Positions 35,644-48,062 of a stretch of DNA of 64,000 nt are shown in pieces. Location: assembly GCF_037975245.1 (NCBI RefSeq), contig NC_092561.1, forward strand, positions 9,173,001-9,237,000, in the 5' to 3' direction. The stretch comes from Apostichopus japonicus. Lineage: Eukaryota > Echinodermata > Holothuroidea > Aspidochirotida > Stichopodidae. Position 1 is the first letter of the stretch. Each line of letters starts with the position of its first letter. The notes beneath the pieces are model-generated. The model was not told where the DNA came from. It did no database searches and worked only from the letters and a program-made list of their open reading frames with translations. Position numbers and translations under genes: made by a program.

Positions 35644-36409
35644 GAAAGAGTGCGTTGCTCTTTCAAACAAAAATTTTCCACTATTTGCATCAACTTATCA
35701 AAAGAAGCCTGTGATCCAAATGTTACCATAGTTACCAAATAACAAAAGGCTGAATCTTTCACCGGCATATTTCATTTATCATCAATGATTGTTATATTGT
35801 TTATTTGTACAACTTAATTTGTGCCTTGAATCAAGTTTGTATGTTTTCATAAGCACCTTGATGTTCTTAGAAAAACCCAGTATGATATATTAATTTTTAA
35901 CTGGAACAATTTTTATCTTAATAAATGTCCTTGTTTCAAATTTTACGTCAATTTTTTGCAAAGTGAAAGCAATTTGCCATCACATGAGTAACCATATATA
36001 TTTTGTTTATATCGAGCTTGTGGTGTTCCAATGCGTACCTTCTTCCTCGTTAGTGATGTGATCAATTAGTTTGTGTTTTCTTTGTTTTGTTTTCTCTTCA
36101 AACCAAGGTATACGCTGTGTGCTTTATTCCATATATGTTTTGGTACTTAAATTTGAATATTAAGGAATTAATTAATATCATTTGCCTTTGCACGTAAGCA
36201 TTTCATTTAGTTTTCTGAACATATAAGTATTTTTTGTATACATCCCTCCTATATATATATATGTGTAATTTTTTTCTGTTAATTGCAAGTATTTTTCACA
36301 TTCTTCTGTAACTTATAAATATATCATGTATTTCTCTGCTGTTAAAACAAACAGTTTATATTATATATGGAAAGGTAAAGGGGGAGGGGGGGGGGGGGGG
36401 TTGTAGCTG
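35644..36409. other. Non-coding stretch
   Basis: AT-rich; a G run lies at 36387-36400. No gene seen. Confidence 0.4.
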
Positions 36410-36626
36410 CTTCGGTGAAAAGCATTGAGACATACTGCTAAACCAGTAGGAAGGCCTGTGACTACCTTGCTTGGGAAAATAAAGTCGCAATTTAAGGACG
36501 TTAACATTAACAATTTTGAGGAAGCAATAAACCTTGCGCAAGATCGTGATACGTGGCGGAGGTTAATCACTGAGCATGTCGGATAGACGAGACTCAACTT
36601 ACTACTACTACTACTTCGGTGAAAAG
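36410..36626 (+). mobile_element. 5'-truncated LINE copy with 13-bp target site duplication
   Basis: The insert 36423-36613 matches 16516-16706 of the LINE end in copy A and ends in (TAC)n. It is bracketed by CTTCGGTGAAAAG at 36410-36422 and again at 36614-36626, a perfect 13-bp target duplication. It fixes the 3' end of this LINE family and shows target-primed insertion with heavy 5' truncation. Confidence 0.93.
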
Positions 36627-39142
36627 TATTTGCATACAGTGTTTGAGAATCAGGTATTATGTTTATGCGTTATAAGAGATGAAACACAAATTAACCAGTT
36701 TTTAGTTGTTTTGTTGGTTTGCTCGTTGAACCACTCGTTTGCAGCTGCTATGCAACCCTGAAGCATTCCAAGTTAGTGTGTGAAGTTTTATTTGTAATAT
36801 TATCATTCATCTGCCAAATATTAAGAGCTCTGTAAACAATCTTTATTATTGGGCATAAAAGTCAAACATCATAACGGACTTAATGCCTCCGTACGTATTT
36901 GCCAAGATATAAACTTCGACCTTTCCAGCCTACTGCACTAAAAGCTCAGTGAAAATGACACCGTTCTATGCAATTTCCATATCAATATTCAATATTTTTC
37001 TTGAGTTATCTGTCGTTAAACATTTTGAGCTGAATAAAATTCGCCAGATTTATTAACGAGACCGTAGACTCTACTAACTTCAATCAAAATTTGCAAGCCC
37101 TTCCCAGCAGATCATGGGCCGATCAAATCTCTCTGTTTTGTTTACGACCGTTAGGCCTAGGACTACTTTCACTTTTTTGGCTAGCCTGTGCTTTCCCATC
37201 TCGTGAATAGTGTCTTTTTTTGAGGTCTTACTGATGTAGCTTGCGAAATTGTGTCATTTCCTTACATTGCAATGAATAAACAGGTGTTTTCAGACGTTTC
37301 CTCCGTGGAATTGGGGTAAAAAAAAAGTGGACGGTACGAGTATATATATAGGTTACATTAGTGTAATGAACATGCTGATATGGGCGGTGATTGTTTGGTA
37401 AATCGTTTGCCCCATAAGGGCAACAGAAAATCAATTTCTTTCTTTCGATTGCGACAGTTTTTCTCCATTAAACCCACCTAGTCAGAGTGCATTTAGAATA
37501 AGAAACATTGAATCTGCTTCGGAAGTTTGTTTTCCGAAATTCATTGGCAAACACGTATTGAGACTTTAATCATCCCTCCCATTTTTTTTTTTTAGAGAAT
37601 TGCTCTGCTCTCCAATTGCAATAATGTATAAACCGTGCTTCCTCAAGAACTTTTTATTTATTTATTGATTTCTACATTTTTTTAAAATTTTTTGTATATT
37701 TCAATATTGATATTTGGTGTACTTTTGTACCCTCTGTGATTCCATTTTTTTTTTTTTTGCAGTAGCAATATTTTGCTTTTTGTACCATTTCTTTCTTTCT
37801 TTTCTTGTAGATAGAAACAATCTAGACCACAGAGTGTGCTTGGTTTAATAAACAATTGGAAGATTCATGATTGGCTCATTGTTAACTTTGTTATTCTTTC
37901 TTTGTTGTCTCAGCCCTGATGAACACTCTTGAGTATGAAAATGCATGTTTTTTATTATATCAACGTATTAAAGAGAGTGAAGACTCGTGCACAAAGAAAC
38001 GTCTGATGCCGGTAATCTGACCTAGTTTCGAATGAGGTGTAACAGAAGTGTTAGACACCACCATCGATCCCAGAAAATACACACAGCTTGCTACCGTCGG
38101 TAGTTAGACACTAGTGTACATTCAATACATGCAGCTTTGGTCAATACCCACAACACAGTGTACATAGCAGTGATGGACATCTCATATCTAGATAAAAGAT
38201 AACAAGGTATCACGTTTCATTACTGTCTGCATTTTGTAGTGACAAGAAAAAAATTCGATTGCAAGCAACGGAAAGTTAACTTTCTTCAGAGGGCGGCACG
38301 CGGTTTGGGTCGAGTCTTCAATGCCTTTAAGGGAATGAGACACACCAACGCGATAGTGCCCGGGTAGAGAGTACAGATAACGAACGGATCTTGACTAGGA
38401 GGGGTGGGTACAATGTTAGGCTGTAAATTACAGCATTATCACTCCAAATAACCAATGGAAAACTTCAACATTGAATTGATGTTGAGTAATTCTCATCTTC
38501 TCACAAATACATGTACAGTAATCACGTTAAAAATGAAAGAAAGAATCAGTCACATTAAAATGTTACCAGCCGTTACTTTAAATAAATCATTGTGACACCC
38601 TTCTCATCAGTACAAATCCAGACCTTTACAAAATGTGTACATATCTTTAGAAATCCATATCCAGAGTTCATGTTTAGATCTGACCATTCTGTTTGATGAC
38701 AATGACCTCGATGAAACATGATGATTGGTGGAAATACGCACACTCCTAAAACAAAATGCGAATTGCTCCGCTGAGAGCCAATCACAAGCGAAGCCAAAAT
38801 ATTTCCAAGTAAGCTCCGCCTATATGCTCTTCGACATAGAACATCTGGTATCAATTTGAAGTCCTATTGTTCTGGAAGGGTTAAATTTAGGTCATTTTGA
38901 ATCATACAAAAATATTTTAACTTCTTTATAATAATCGAGGGTGAGAAATAGGTGAAAAACAACATCTTCCTGGGATGCATTAAACTATGGAGACTATTTC
39001 CTGGGTAGGTCTAAGACACTTAAAGGAGCTTATATAACTTAAACATTAGGATAAAGTGTTTTTCTGTGAATGCTTGCATAAGGCATTTTCGTTGTATACT
39101 ATGTAATGAATAAAACTATTATGAAGATCGGATCTTGATGAG
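36627..39142. other. Non-coding stretch
   Basis: AT-rich with T runs. The dispersed repeat at 38765-38825 (GCCAATCACAAGCG...AAGTAAGCTCC) is related to 32060-32130. No supported coding exon. Confidence 0.4.
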
Positions 39143-39432
39143 TAGGGGCGGATCCACGAATTTAACAAAAAGAAGGGTGTGGTCCTGGGGTCGCTGCAGC
39201 GGACTCCCTTGTAGGGGAATGGGGATATGGGTGTACTCCCGCGGGGAAAAAAAAAAGTAGACGTTAAACTGTACATGCTGAGGTATACTTAGGATATAAA
39301 TTCTTCTGCGCCGAAGGTTGTGCTTTTTATATTTATGTCTTGCGTGGGGTTCAAACAAAGGGTGTGGGGGGGGGGTAAAAAGGGTGGGGGTAAAAAAGGG
39401 GGGAAGGTGTACATCCCAAACCCTTGGATCCG
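39143..39432. mobile_element. Possible hAT-like MITE
   Basis: Left end AGGGGCGGATCCACGAATTT and right end CCCAAACCCTTGGATCCG form imperfect inverted repeats around GGATCCA, a terminus type common in hAT MITEs. The interior has G-rich tracts and no coding frame. Target duplication unclear. Confidence 0.45.
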
Positions 39433-41162
39433 AACCTGATCAGACATTTCCTGTTTCTAAATGTTTGTTGTCAAGATAACATCTTGACTTCAAAGCAGTT
39501 TTTGTAAGTTTAATAATGCCAGTGTCTAAGCTTTTCAACAAAAACAAGCAGAAAAAAAATAGTAAAAGTATATAACCGAGAAACAACAACACGAACCAGC
39601 CTCCAACCCCTCAAAAGAAAAAGAGCCCCCCACCAAAAAAAAAAGTTTTCTTACACTTTGAAACCTTAATGTAAATTAATCAACAATAATAGATCAATAG
39701 TAAGCAAATTTGAAGAAAAAACAACATGGAATGTGTTCCATACTACACGTTTGAAATCTAACTATGAACACATTTTTTTTTTCAAATCTTGGGGGATTTG
39801 ACTCATGTAATAAATACATGCATGTTACTAATATGGCCGTATGTAGGCCTATAGGTCATAGTCAAGCTGCAGGATACACACATGTTTTGGTAACAATTCT
39901 ATACAACCAATACAACAATTATTGAGTGGTTTAAATATCAAAGCTTACATTAGGACCAAGAAAAGAACATTACAACAGTTACTACAATTCTTAAAATAGA
40001 CATATTTTCTCCCCAGCATGGAAGCCTGTCTATGTAGAATACTATCAAAGCTTCCACCAAACTTAGGCGATGACATATTCAAATCTTAAAATAGGCCTTT
40101 ACAGGTGATTCCCCTTGTTTTTGTTTACTCTGATATCAAATTGGTGTGCCATAGTTAGTCAGTACCCTTTTATCATTTGCAGGTAGGTGGAGACAGTACT
40201 TAACAATATGTCGGTGTATGTAAATACGATACACATGATAGCGAAGATCTGTGTGTGTCTGTCAACTGATAAAGCCCTGCGGTATGAATTTACATATGAA
40301 CACAGACAGAAATGCACCCGTGCATATGAAATCGGGGGTTTCCATAGGTATATTATTTATAGCACAACATATTCTTTTATAAGTGAGCAACATGCGAAGG
40401 AAATCTAGTATCTAGAATCAAGATTCACATCGGGCGTCAGCAGGTATAGGCTACGAGAGAAACACTATTGCAGAACACGTGGTACCGGTAAGCTATATAT
40501 CATTTTTAAAAGTTAACCTTTTTATGTTTCGATAAGCCTCGTCACAACTTTAGGTGTAACTCATTTGACTTAAAACTGGAAATGAATGTTTCTGATGTGA
40601 CATAACTTTTTGGTTAATACTACAGTGTTTGTACATTATTATATTTTTTCTCTCTCGTTACAACAATGTGCTTGTGGATGAGTTAATTTCCCTTATAGAG
40701 AGCACTGTAACAACATTTACAAATGAATTTTGTAAGATCTAACATGCATATTTGATCAATTAAGCGACATGTTTGTGTTTGTTCCTGATTTATTGGGCAA
40801 TTTACCGCACACACGATGTATATATGTACATTAGTGATAAAGGTATACTGAAGTAAATTTTATGTTAAGTAAATTAGTTGATTTCCATAGATAACTGGTA
40901 GCTTTCTAACTAAACATAAATCACCAAAAAAACTTAGATTATTATTGGACAGAATGATCAGACTTTTGCCAAATTCTGTTTGTGATCTTAGCTATAATGT
41001 TTTGGAGGTGACATTGATTTGGTTACAAGTAACGTTACTACATTCGATCAAACTGCTAGTAATGTTTCAATCTTGCTACTATAGTACATACCTTGTACCT
41101 AGTACTGCACTTACATGCATTACTCATTGTACTACAGTTCTGATAATTATGGTCAGAAGCTT
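39433..41162. other. Non-coding stretch
   Basis: AT-rich, no repeats of note and no supported exon. Frames at 40187-40408 and 40945-41175 lack splice or domain evidence. Confidence 0.4.
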
Positions 41163-41359
41163 TACAATTATTTAAACACTATACAATATATACAATATAT
41201 ATATATACAATATATATATATGTATATAAATATAGGTCTATATATGTCTATATATATAGGTCTATATATATAAATATATATATAGGTCTATATATATAAA
41301 TATAGGTCTATATATGTCTATATATATATAGGTCTATATATATAGGTCTATATATATAG

Positions 41360-41396
<37 letters not shown>

Positions 41397-41444
41397 TATC
41401 TTGTATCTATATTGTATATATTGTATAGTGTTTAAATAATTGTA
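41163..41444. mobile_element. Hairpin MITE with 37-bp perfect inverted ends
   Basis: 41163-41199 and 41408-41444 are exact inverted repeats (ACAATTATTTAAACACTATA and onward). The 208-bp interior is built from TATAGGTCTATATATA units on a TA background. Entirely AT-rich and non-coding. It is probably a small inverted-repeat transposon whose core has expanded as a satellite. Confidence 0.8.
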
Positions 41445-42847
41445 CTTAATATATTTATATATGCATGGCATGGCATATATAGTATTACATTAAACTCCCT
41501 TAAGTACGGGTCTTCACTGAATGCGAAACTGACTTTTTTTCAATTTAGGGCAATCAACCAAATCTTTCAAACTGATTCTGTCTGCTTTTTTTTGTTACTT
41601 TACTATACCTTCTGCTTTTAAACATAAATATTGTAGAACAGGACTTTATAAGCACAATGAATTAACAGCAAAGATTTCAGCCCATTGTAAATAAATATGT
41701 GTATCTCTCATTGTTGCAATGGCAGAAGTAAGTTACACATGAAGATAAAACAGGCTATGAGAATAATATGGATTTTGTCACTTACTACTATAGCCCTCTG
41801 TCCTTCTTAGTATAACAACGAAGTACATGAAAGGAACATTGCACCTGTAGACTAAACATACAAACAGATGGGGTGTGACAGAGGTGCTTCTAAATAGAAA
41901 TATGTTCTATTTTTAGGCGTTAGGTTTTAATTAAAGGTATTCAATAATCGAAATAGTGTGTGAGTCACATCTGAAAAGATACACAAATAGTGAAAAAAAT
42001 ATTTGTGGTATTAGGACTTACATCACCTCTTTGGAATTACATTAGGAGCGGATGAAATGACATCTTTGATGGTTATTTACTTCAGATAAAACAGGACCAG
42101 CATCTTAAATCAATGGATTAATTGTACTTAATTAATAACGCACCAAACGTTCTCAGAATATCCCAAAACGCATATAAACAACTACATCCAAAGTCAAGTG
42201 TATGTGTTGAAAGATCAAACTAACATGGATTGTTAACATTAAATGTCACCTTCATTATAACAAAGAGGCCAAAGACGGCAAATGGACAAATTATGTTACT
42301 ATTCTACAGTCATGTATGTAAAAGGATCACACTGTTTATAATAATATGGACATTAATGCAGAAGAGAGTCCAAATATACTGCTATCATTTGCTTGTGGAA
42401 TGGCTGTACATGTATAATTGCTATATATCAGTTTTGAACAAAAACCATAAAAATACTGAGTCCAATTCGACCAGTGTTCGGGAACCAGTTTCTTTGACTA
42501 ACAACTGTTAGTTGCTCAAGTTCAAAAAAGAATATCCCTAGTTATTCTTCTAAACAATTACTTATGGAATTGTCTCTTTCTCTATATTTGTAAATGCTTT
42601 GGGGACCGACTACGTGAATTCAGCCAGATGCCTTCCATTCATTTGAATACCTACCTATAGTACAACAACAGTATTTCAATATGGATGAAGATATTTATAC
42701 AGAAACTGCACAGACTTTCATAAATGTTTTCTTTGTTTTTTTTGGGGGGGGGGGGGGAATATTTGATATGTAGATAATACATATGATGTTATATATAATA
42801 TTATGATAACATTGATCTAAAACTGTTATCGAGGGGGACCATATAAG
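41445..42847. other. Non-coding stretch
   Basis: AT-rich; G run at 42745-42758. No gene recognised. Confidence 0.4.
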
Positions 42848-43424
42848 CAAGGGGTTCCCTAACTGGGGTGCATGAACCCTGATGTAATCCATACAGCATG
42901 GGTTTCCTTAACTTTATCCCCCCCCCCCACGAACCCCATGTGGATGCCAGTCAGAGTTGTCCACCAACCCCCAATTTTTTCGTGAGACACGATCTGAGTC
43001 ATTATACTATAATACGCATAACAGTGCTTCGTAAAAGATCAAGTTCATAGTATAATATTGTAATGAAAATAAAACAAGAGATGAACAAATATTTATTTAT
43101 AAACTCAGATCATGAATTGTATCATGCATCGATCTCACATCACAAACGATGAGACGGATGCTCCTGTTTTTCCTCCACAAGGCGTTTGATCCTCGGAGCT
43201 GTCTTGGAGAGGGCCAGCCCTCATGTCGAGGCCGACGTCAAGGCGTGCCCGCAGCTTTGTTTTCATGACGACCAACTTTTGTACATTACTAAATTATATG
43301 ATATATCAGATTTTAGTTCAACAAACAGTACTCTAGTTTTGACTCTCAGAAACGTCTCACTAACCCCTTGGGATGGACTCACGTACCCCTTGGGAGTTCA
43401 TGCACCCCAGTTAGGTTACCCCTG
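42848..43424. mobile_element. hAT-like non-autonomous element, about 577 bp
   Basis: Left CAAGGGGTTCCCTAACTGGG, then GTGCATGAACCC. Right GGGAGTTCATGCACCCCAG, then TTAGGTTACCCCTG. The ends are inverted over about 33 bp with few mismatches. CAGGGGTTCCCTAACTGGGG is a classic hAT terminus. Flanks CCATATAAG and CCATACAG may be a decayed target duplication. The interior GC-rich patch at 43150-43270 could be a transposase remnant but was not recognised. Confidence 0.7.
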
Positions 43425-44046
43425 CCATACAGGCTTGTCACCCTACATTGAAATTTGACTTTCTTGCAAACAGAAAGGAAAACAAAGAAAGATGGCGGAC
43501 TCAATGCAAATAGTATATGAACTTCTGCTCGAGGTAGTTTACTCCAACAAACATAGCCTATTCTGAATGTGAATCAATCTTTGTATTGGTTGAAATGCTA
43601 CCTGGCAAAAAAAAAAAAAAAAACAGGATTGTGTATGAATGGTAACATACATGAATGCATTGTCTGCCTGCGAAGTTCAAGTTCACGACTATAGTTGGCC
43701 ACTCCTGCAGAGAGCAAACAAAATTCTTCACTCCTTTATTGGGGGATAATAACTTAGCGCCTCTGAACCGATCCCAGGCACGTACTTATATAGGTTGAAA
43801 ACGTTTGCTCATTTGTATTATCCTTAAATTTGGGGCAATACTACTGACCTACTAATGCTATAGGATAAACTGATCTCAACAATGATATTTGGTAGCATAT
43901 TATAGCAAAATAATTATGAGTAGAAACAGACACCTACATTAACTTCCATTAACCTATCAATTAACCATTGTTCCATTTCCCATCATGCAAGAGCTAACTA
44001 TAATGAGCTCCAAAGAACATAAGGGGATTTTACCTGGTAAGTTTAT
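43425..44046. other. Non-coding stretch
   Basis: AT-rich with an A run at 43606-43622. No gene seen. Confidence 0.4.
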
Positions 44047-44076
44047 ATATATAATATACCTGGTAAGTTTATATAT

Positions 44077-44166
<90 letters not shown>

Positions 44167-44171
44167 CACAC

Positions 44172-44204
<33 letters not shown>

Positions 44205-44213
44205 CACACACAC

Positions 44214-44246
<33 letters not shown>

Positions 44247-44267
44247 CACACACATATATATATATAT

Positions 44268-44303
<36 letters not shown>
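44047..44303. repeat. Compound TA/TG/CA microsatellite before copy B
   Basis: TA runs interrupted by TGTATATATACATA and CACACA words. It lies about 125 bp before the left edge of copy B. Open frames rich in Tyr/Ile on both strands are repeat artefacts. Confidence 0.97.
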
Positions 44304-44306
<3 letters not shown>

Positions 44307-44428
44307 TAAGCATTCTGTGATATTTATCTGCAGGGGTCCTTCATTGCGTTTTAGAGATATTGATACTTGAAATTGTCAAAGTTTGTACCAAAAGTGAACT
44401 TTAAGCAATTTTGTTTATTCTTTTTTAT

Positions 44429-45120
44429 TTGTTCACTTTATTATTTTTGACATTGGATTGGATAGGGTTTCCATTAACCTCCAATATCTATAGTGTATTC
44501 GTATGTTGTTAATGCATTCCAAGTCTAAAGAAACTGGACAAATATTTTACAGAAAATCATAAACCAAATTTGTCAGTGTGCGATCGAAGACATCACACCT
44601 GTTTGCTTCAAGTTCACCTTCAGTGCAAACAAGTCAACTTAAATGTTGTTATCCTGAATATGATACATAGGATTTGCATGCAAATTTCACAAAACAAATA
44701 CTAAGAATACGACGGCCTTTGCTTACTCAAATTTGTTCTCTGCACCATCCTTCTTTAAGCTAACACATATTAACACGTTCTATATGAGAGCAGCTATCTT
44801 AGATTGAAGTTTGTATAAATTATGTCTAAATATTACGTCATGCGAAGAGTGGCGGAGGAAGAAGGTTCAAAATAGGGGGAGAAGAGGGGAGTGGAGGGAG
44901 ATGAGGGGAGGGAAGGGGAGGAAGAGGTGACTTTCAGGTAGGGGAAAACCATAATGTTCCCACAAACCTTCTAACAAAATTGATATTTTGCTCGTTCTGT
45001 ACCATGCATAAATTTGGATGCATCTTAGAGAAAGAGAATGTTTTGAATTAGATTCCTTCTTAATTCCCCAAAAGCAGGGCACTCTTGATTTTCAAGAACA
45101 GGAGACCTTTAGTGTCTACC
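44429..45120. other. 5' flank of gene 3, no gene seen
   Basis: Counterpart of 286-976, with small indels in the purine-rich tract near 44875-44935. Confidence 0.5.
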
Positions 45121-45474
45121 AACACCCCATACTCATAGCTAGTAACTACTGTTCATGTTCCATAACCGTGCATCAGTAACTACTGCGCTGTGTTCGTAAC
45201 ACGGTAACATGTGTTACAGGTGGCACAGTAATATCTGCAAGTTTGTTCTTACTGCAAAAATTTTTAAAAACAAATTAAAATTTATATATTTTTTTTGAAA
45301 TTACTGCAAAATTTCACCTTTCGGACTCGTAGTTCAACGTGTAACAGCTTTGCAGTAATTACTGTACCAACCGTAACACATGTTACCGTGTTGCGAACAC
45401 AGCGCAGTAGTTACTGATGCACGGTTGTGGAACATGAACATAGTTACTGTACTAGCTATGAGTATCGGGTGCTA
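45121..45474. mobile_element. Fold-back MITE, copy B
   Basis: Counterpart of 977-1315, with inverted arms of about 117 bp (45121-45237 and about 45352-45474) and a slightly longer AT-rich loop. Confidence 0.75.
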
Positions 45475-46226
45475 CCAAAGCGAGGCACTTCTTATCTGTA
45501 AACTTTGGGAAGTTAGTTTGATGTTTTCTGTAAAACTGAGGAGGGGGTGTTCCCCCCCCCCCTCTACCCTCCGCCGCTCTGACGTCATGGTTTGGTCAGC
45601 GCGGTCACCCAACGCAAAGTACGGTTGTAAAGTATAAACTCACTTCAATTCTGCAGCTTAGTCAGATTATAAATTAATGGGTGAAAAAGACTTATTAATA
45701 TGTTATAACAAACCGTAATCATAATCTCATGTCTGGTGGATGGGATAAGTTGTATTCTATATTATCACAGCCACTACGGGAATTATATCGTTCAAATTTT
45801 AAATAACACGACATAGGTCATCGGGACACCCTTCGTCACATTCTAACGCCCCCCCCCCACCCCTCCCCCAAATAAACACAGCCTCCGCGAAGTGTAAATG
45901 ATTTGATGTGATCATTAGCTAGTTATTTTCGTCTATTTCAAGCGCTAACATTTACAAAATGTATAGTTCATATAGAGTGTATTATTCTCAAGTATGTAGA
46001 GAGCGAACATTATTCAGACTTCGAGCCTTCACTTCTGAACTTGAATAAACAAGACAAAGATAACTTATTTAGGACACCGCGAAGTTGAGTATTAGGGGGG
46101 ACTGGGTGGGATCAAGGCTTCCCCATATATATAGCGAATTGTTCTCATCTGCAGTTGCAATCCTTGCAGCCCCCCCCCCCCAATCCTCCTGCCCCATTCC
46201 TCCCTCCACTCGACCCCTCATACCTT

Positions 46227-46267
<41 letters not shown>

Positions 46268-46371
46268 CAAACTGAAGAGACACATCTATAAAATGTGTAT
46301 CCTGTTTTCTGACCTAATTTAAAGGTACAAGGTTCAATCAAGGAGGAGAGTTACGAGCCCGAAAGGTGAAT
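45475..46371. other. Upstream region of gene 3
   Basis: Counterpart of 1316-2176. The TA run at about 46230-46265 is longer than in copy A. The AATTTAAAGGTA leader motif is at 46316-46327. No other gene seen. Confidence 0.45.
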
Positions 46372-47093
46372 ATGAAGCCTCCCTCTGTGACGTCAGACCA
46401 GGATGGGTCACAACATTCTGTCGAGACTGAAGATCAGGTAGCGTTACAGCAGATGAATGCAGCAGACGACGTACCGGAAGAGGTGGTTCAAGGTGATGAA
46501 AGGTCAGAAAAGCCGGACGTGACAGATCAAGATCCGATCGACGAAAAAGATTCCAGCCCACCTCAGAGAATCGACGAAAGCAAACAGTGCGAAGCGCAAG
46601 ACACTAAAAAGGAAGACGTCACACCAAGTGTAACAGTTGCGGCGGCGGGCCTCCCGTTGAAGGCCGTTGTGAAGTTTTCGCTCATGCGCTTTCCTTGGAG
46701 GTTGTATTTCGCTCTACTGCTCACCAAACTGTTTCCGACTCTCTACAGAACGACAAGGGTATATTACTTGGGGGATCTGCCGAGTGACAGCGGGGTCAAC
46801 ATTGCGTCACAGTTGACCTGGGTTAATCTCTTCCTTGAAGTAGTTCAAGAATCTTTGATTTTGCCGCTGTATTACATGATTGGCGTCACCATACACGACG
46901 AGAATGAGACTAGAAATCGAGTCAAGACCGGCATCCTGTTCACGGTCGTGGTCCATATTGTGTTCTCTGCCATCATCGCTGCTGCTGCCTATCCTCTCGT
47001 CCAATTTATGGCGCAAGATGTTGAACTATTAGATGAGACAGTGAGGTACATCCGACTCGAGATGGCTGCGATTCCATGTAGTAGGTAAGCCTC

Positions 47094-47457
47094 CCCTCCC
47101 TCCCTCCCTCCCTCCCTCCCTCCCTCCCTCCCTCCCTCCCTCCCTCCCTCCCTCCCTCCCTCCCTCCCTCCCTCCCTCCCTCCCTCCCTCCCTCCCTCCC
47201 TCCCTCCCTCCCTCCCTCCCTCCCTCCCTCCCTCCCTCCCTCCCTCCCTCCCTCCCTCCCTCCCTCCCTCCCTCCCTCCCTCCCTCCCTCCCTCCCTCCC
47301 TCCCTCCCTCCCTCCCTCCCTCCCTCCCTCCCTCCCTCCCTCCCTCCCTCCCTCCCTCCCTCCCTCCCTCCCTCCCTCCCTCCCTCCCTCCCTCCCTCCC
47401 TCCCTCCCTCCCTCCCTCCCTCCCTCCCTCCCTCCCTCCCTCCCTCCCTCCCTCCCT
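47094..47457. repeat. (CCCT)n expansion, about 91 units, in gene 3 intron
   Basis: A pure tetranucleotide array of 364 bp starts 9 nt after the 5' splice site. The other strand is (GGGA)n, able in principle to form stacked G-quadruplexes. Gene 1 has about 17 units at the same place. The long Gly-Arg-Glu frame on the minus strand is an artefact. Confidence 0.97.
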
Positions 47458-48062
47458 GCCTCTGTCCTCAACCCCTCCACACCCCCTAAAAACCTCTTCA
47501 CATTCTGGCGATATGATATAGCTTCCACGAGGTGGTTCTCTATAGAGGAAAAAGAAATTATCTTAAACTTTCATTGGATGAACTGTGGTTAAGAATTTAT
47601 CCGTATAACGCTAACGCTTACAGCTTAACGTAATATATACTTACGCGTCCTACATGCTGTCATCGGTGTGACATGGTAAAGCACCGGGTGAGAAGATATA
47701 GCTTCCAGGGAAAGTCCAGTTATAGATCTTATATTCAGGTCGTAAAGACGTCTAGTCCAAAAATTACAATGCTTCTTGTTCAGGAATCGGGATTTAAATA
47801 CTCCACATGTTGTCTCGGGCGGGAGGGAATTTACCTGCTCCATCAGCTGTAGGGGAAAGCCGATCAGTCGGGAATATTTCTTAGAAAGTGTCAGAAGACT
47901 TTATCAGCCCGACCTTGCGTTGAGACCTATTTATTGACTCAATGTATAGCCTAAACGTACCTCAGAAGACACAATTTGACGTCTAAGCTTTGGTTTTTGC
48001 TTTTAAACTAGGGTAAGCACTTTGATAACAATTTCCCTCTCTCTCTTTTCTCTCACGTTTAG
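47458..48062 (+). other. Remainder of gene 3 intron
   Basis: Counterpart of 2965-3793 but about 200 bp shorter, because copy A's 3500-3720 block is absent. It ends in CTCTCACGTTTAG. Confidence 0.6.

Noticed and set aside
46989-47528. 179-aa Gly-Arg-Glu repeat frame on the minus strand
   Set aside because: Translation of the (CCCT)n array; no gene.
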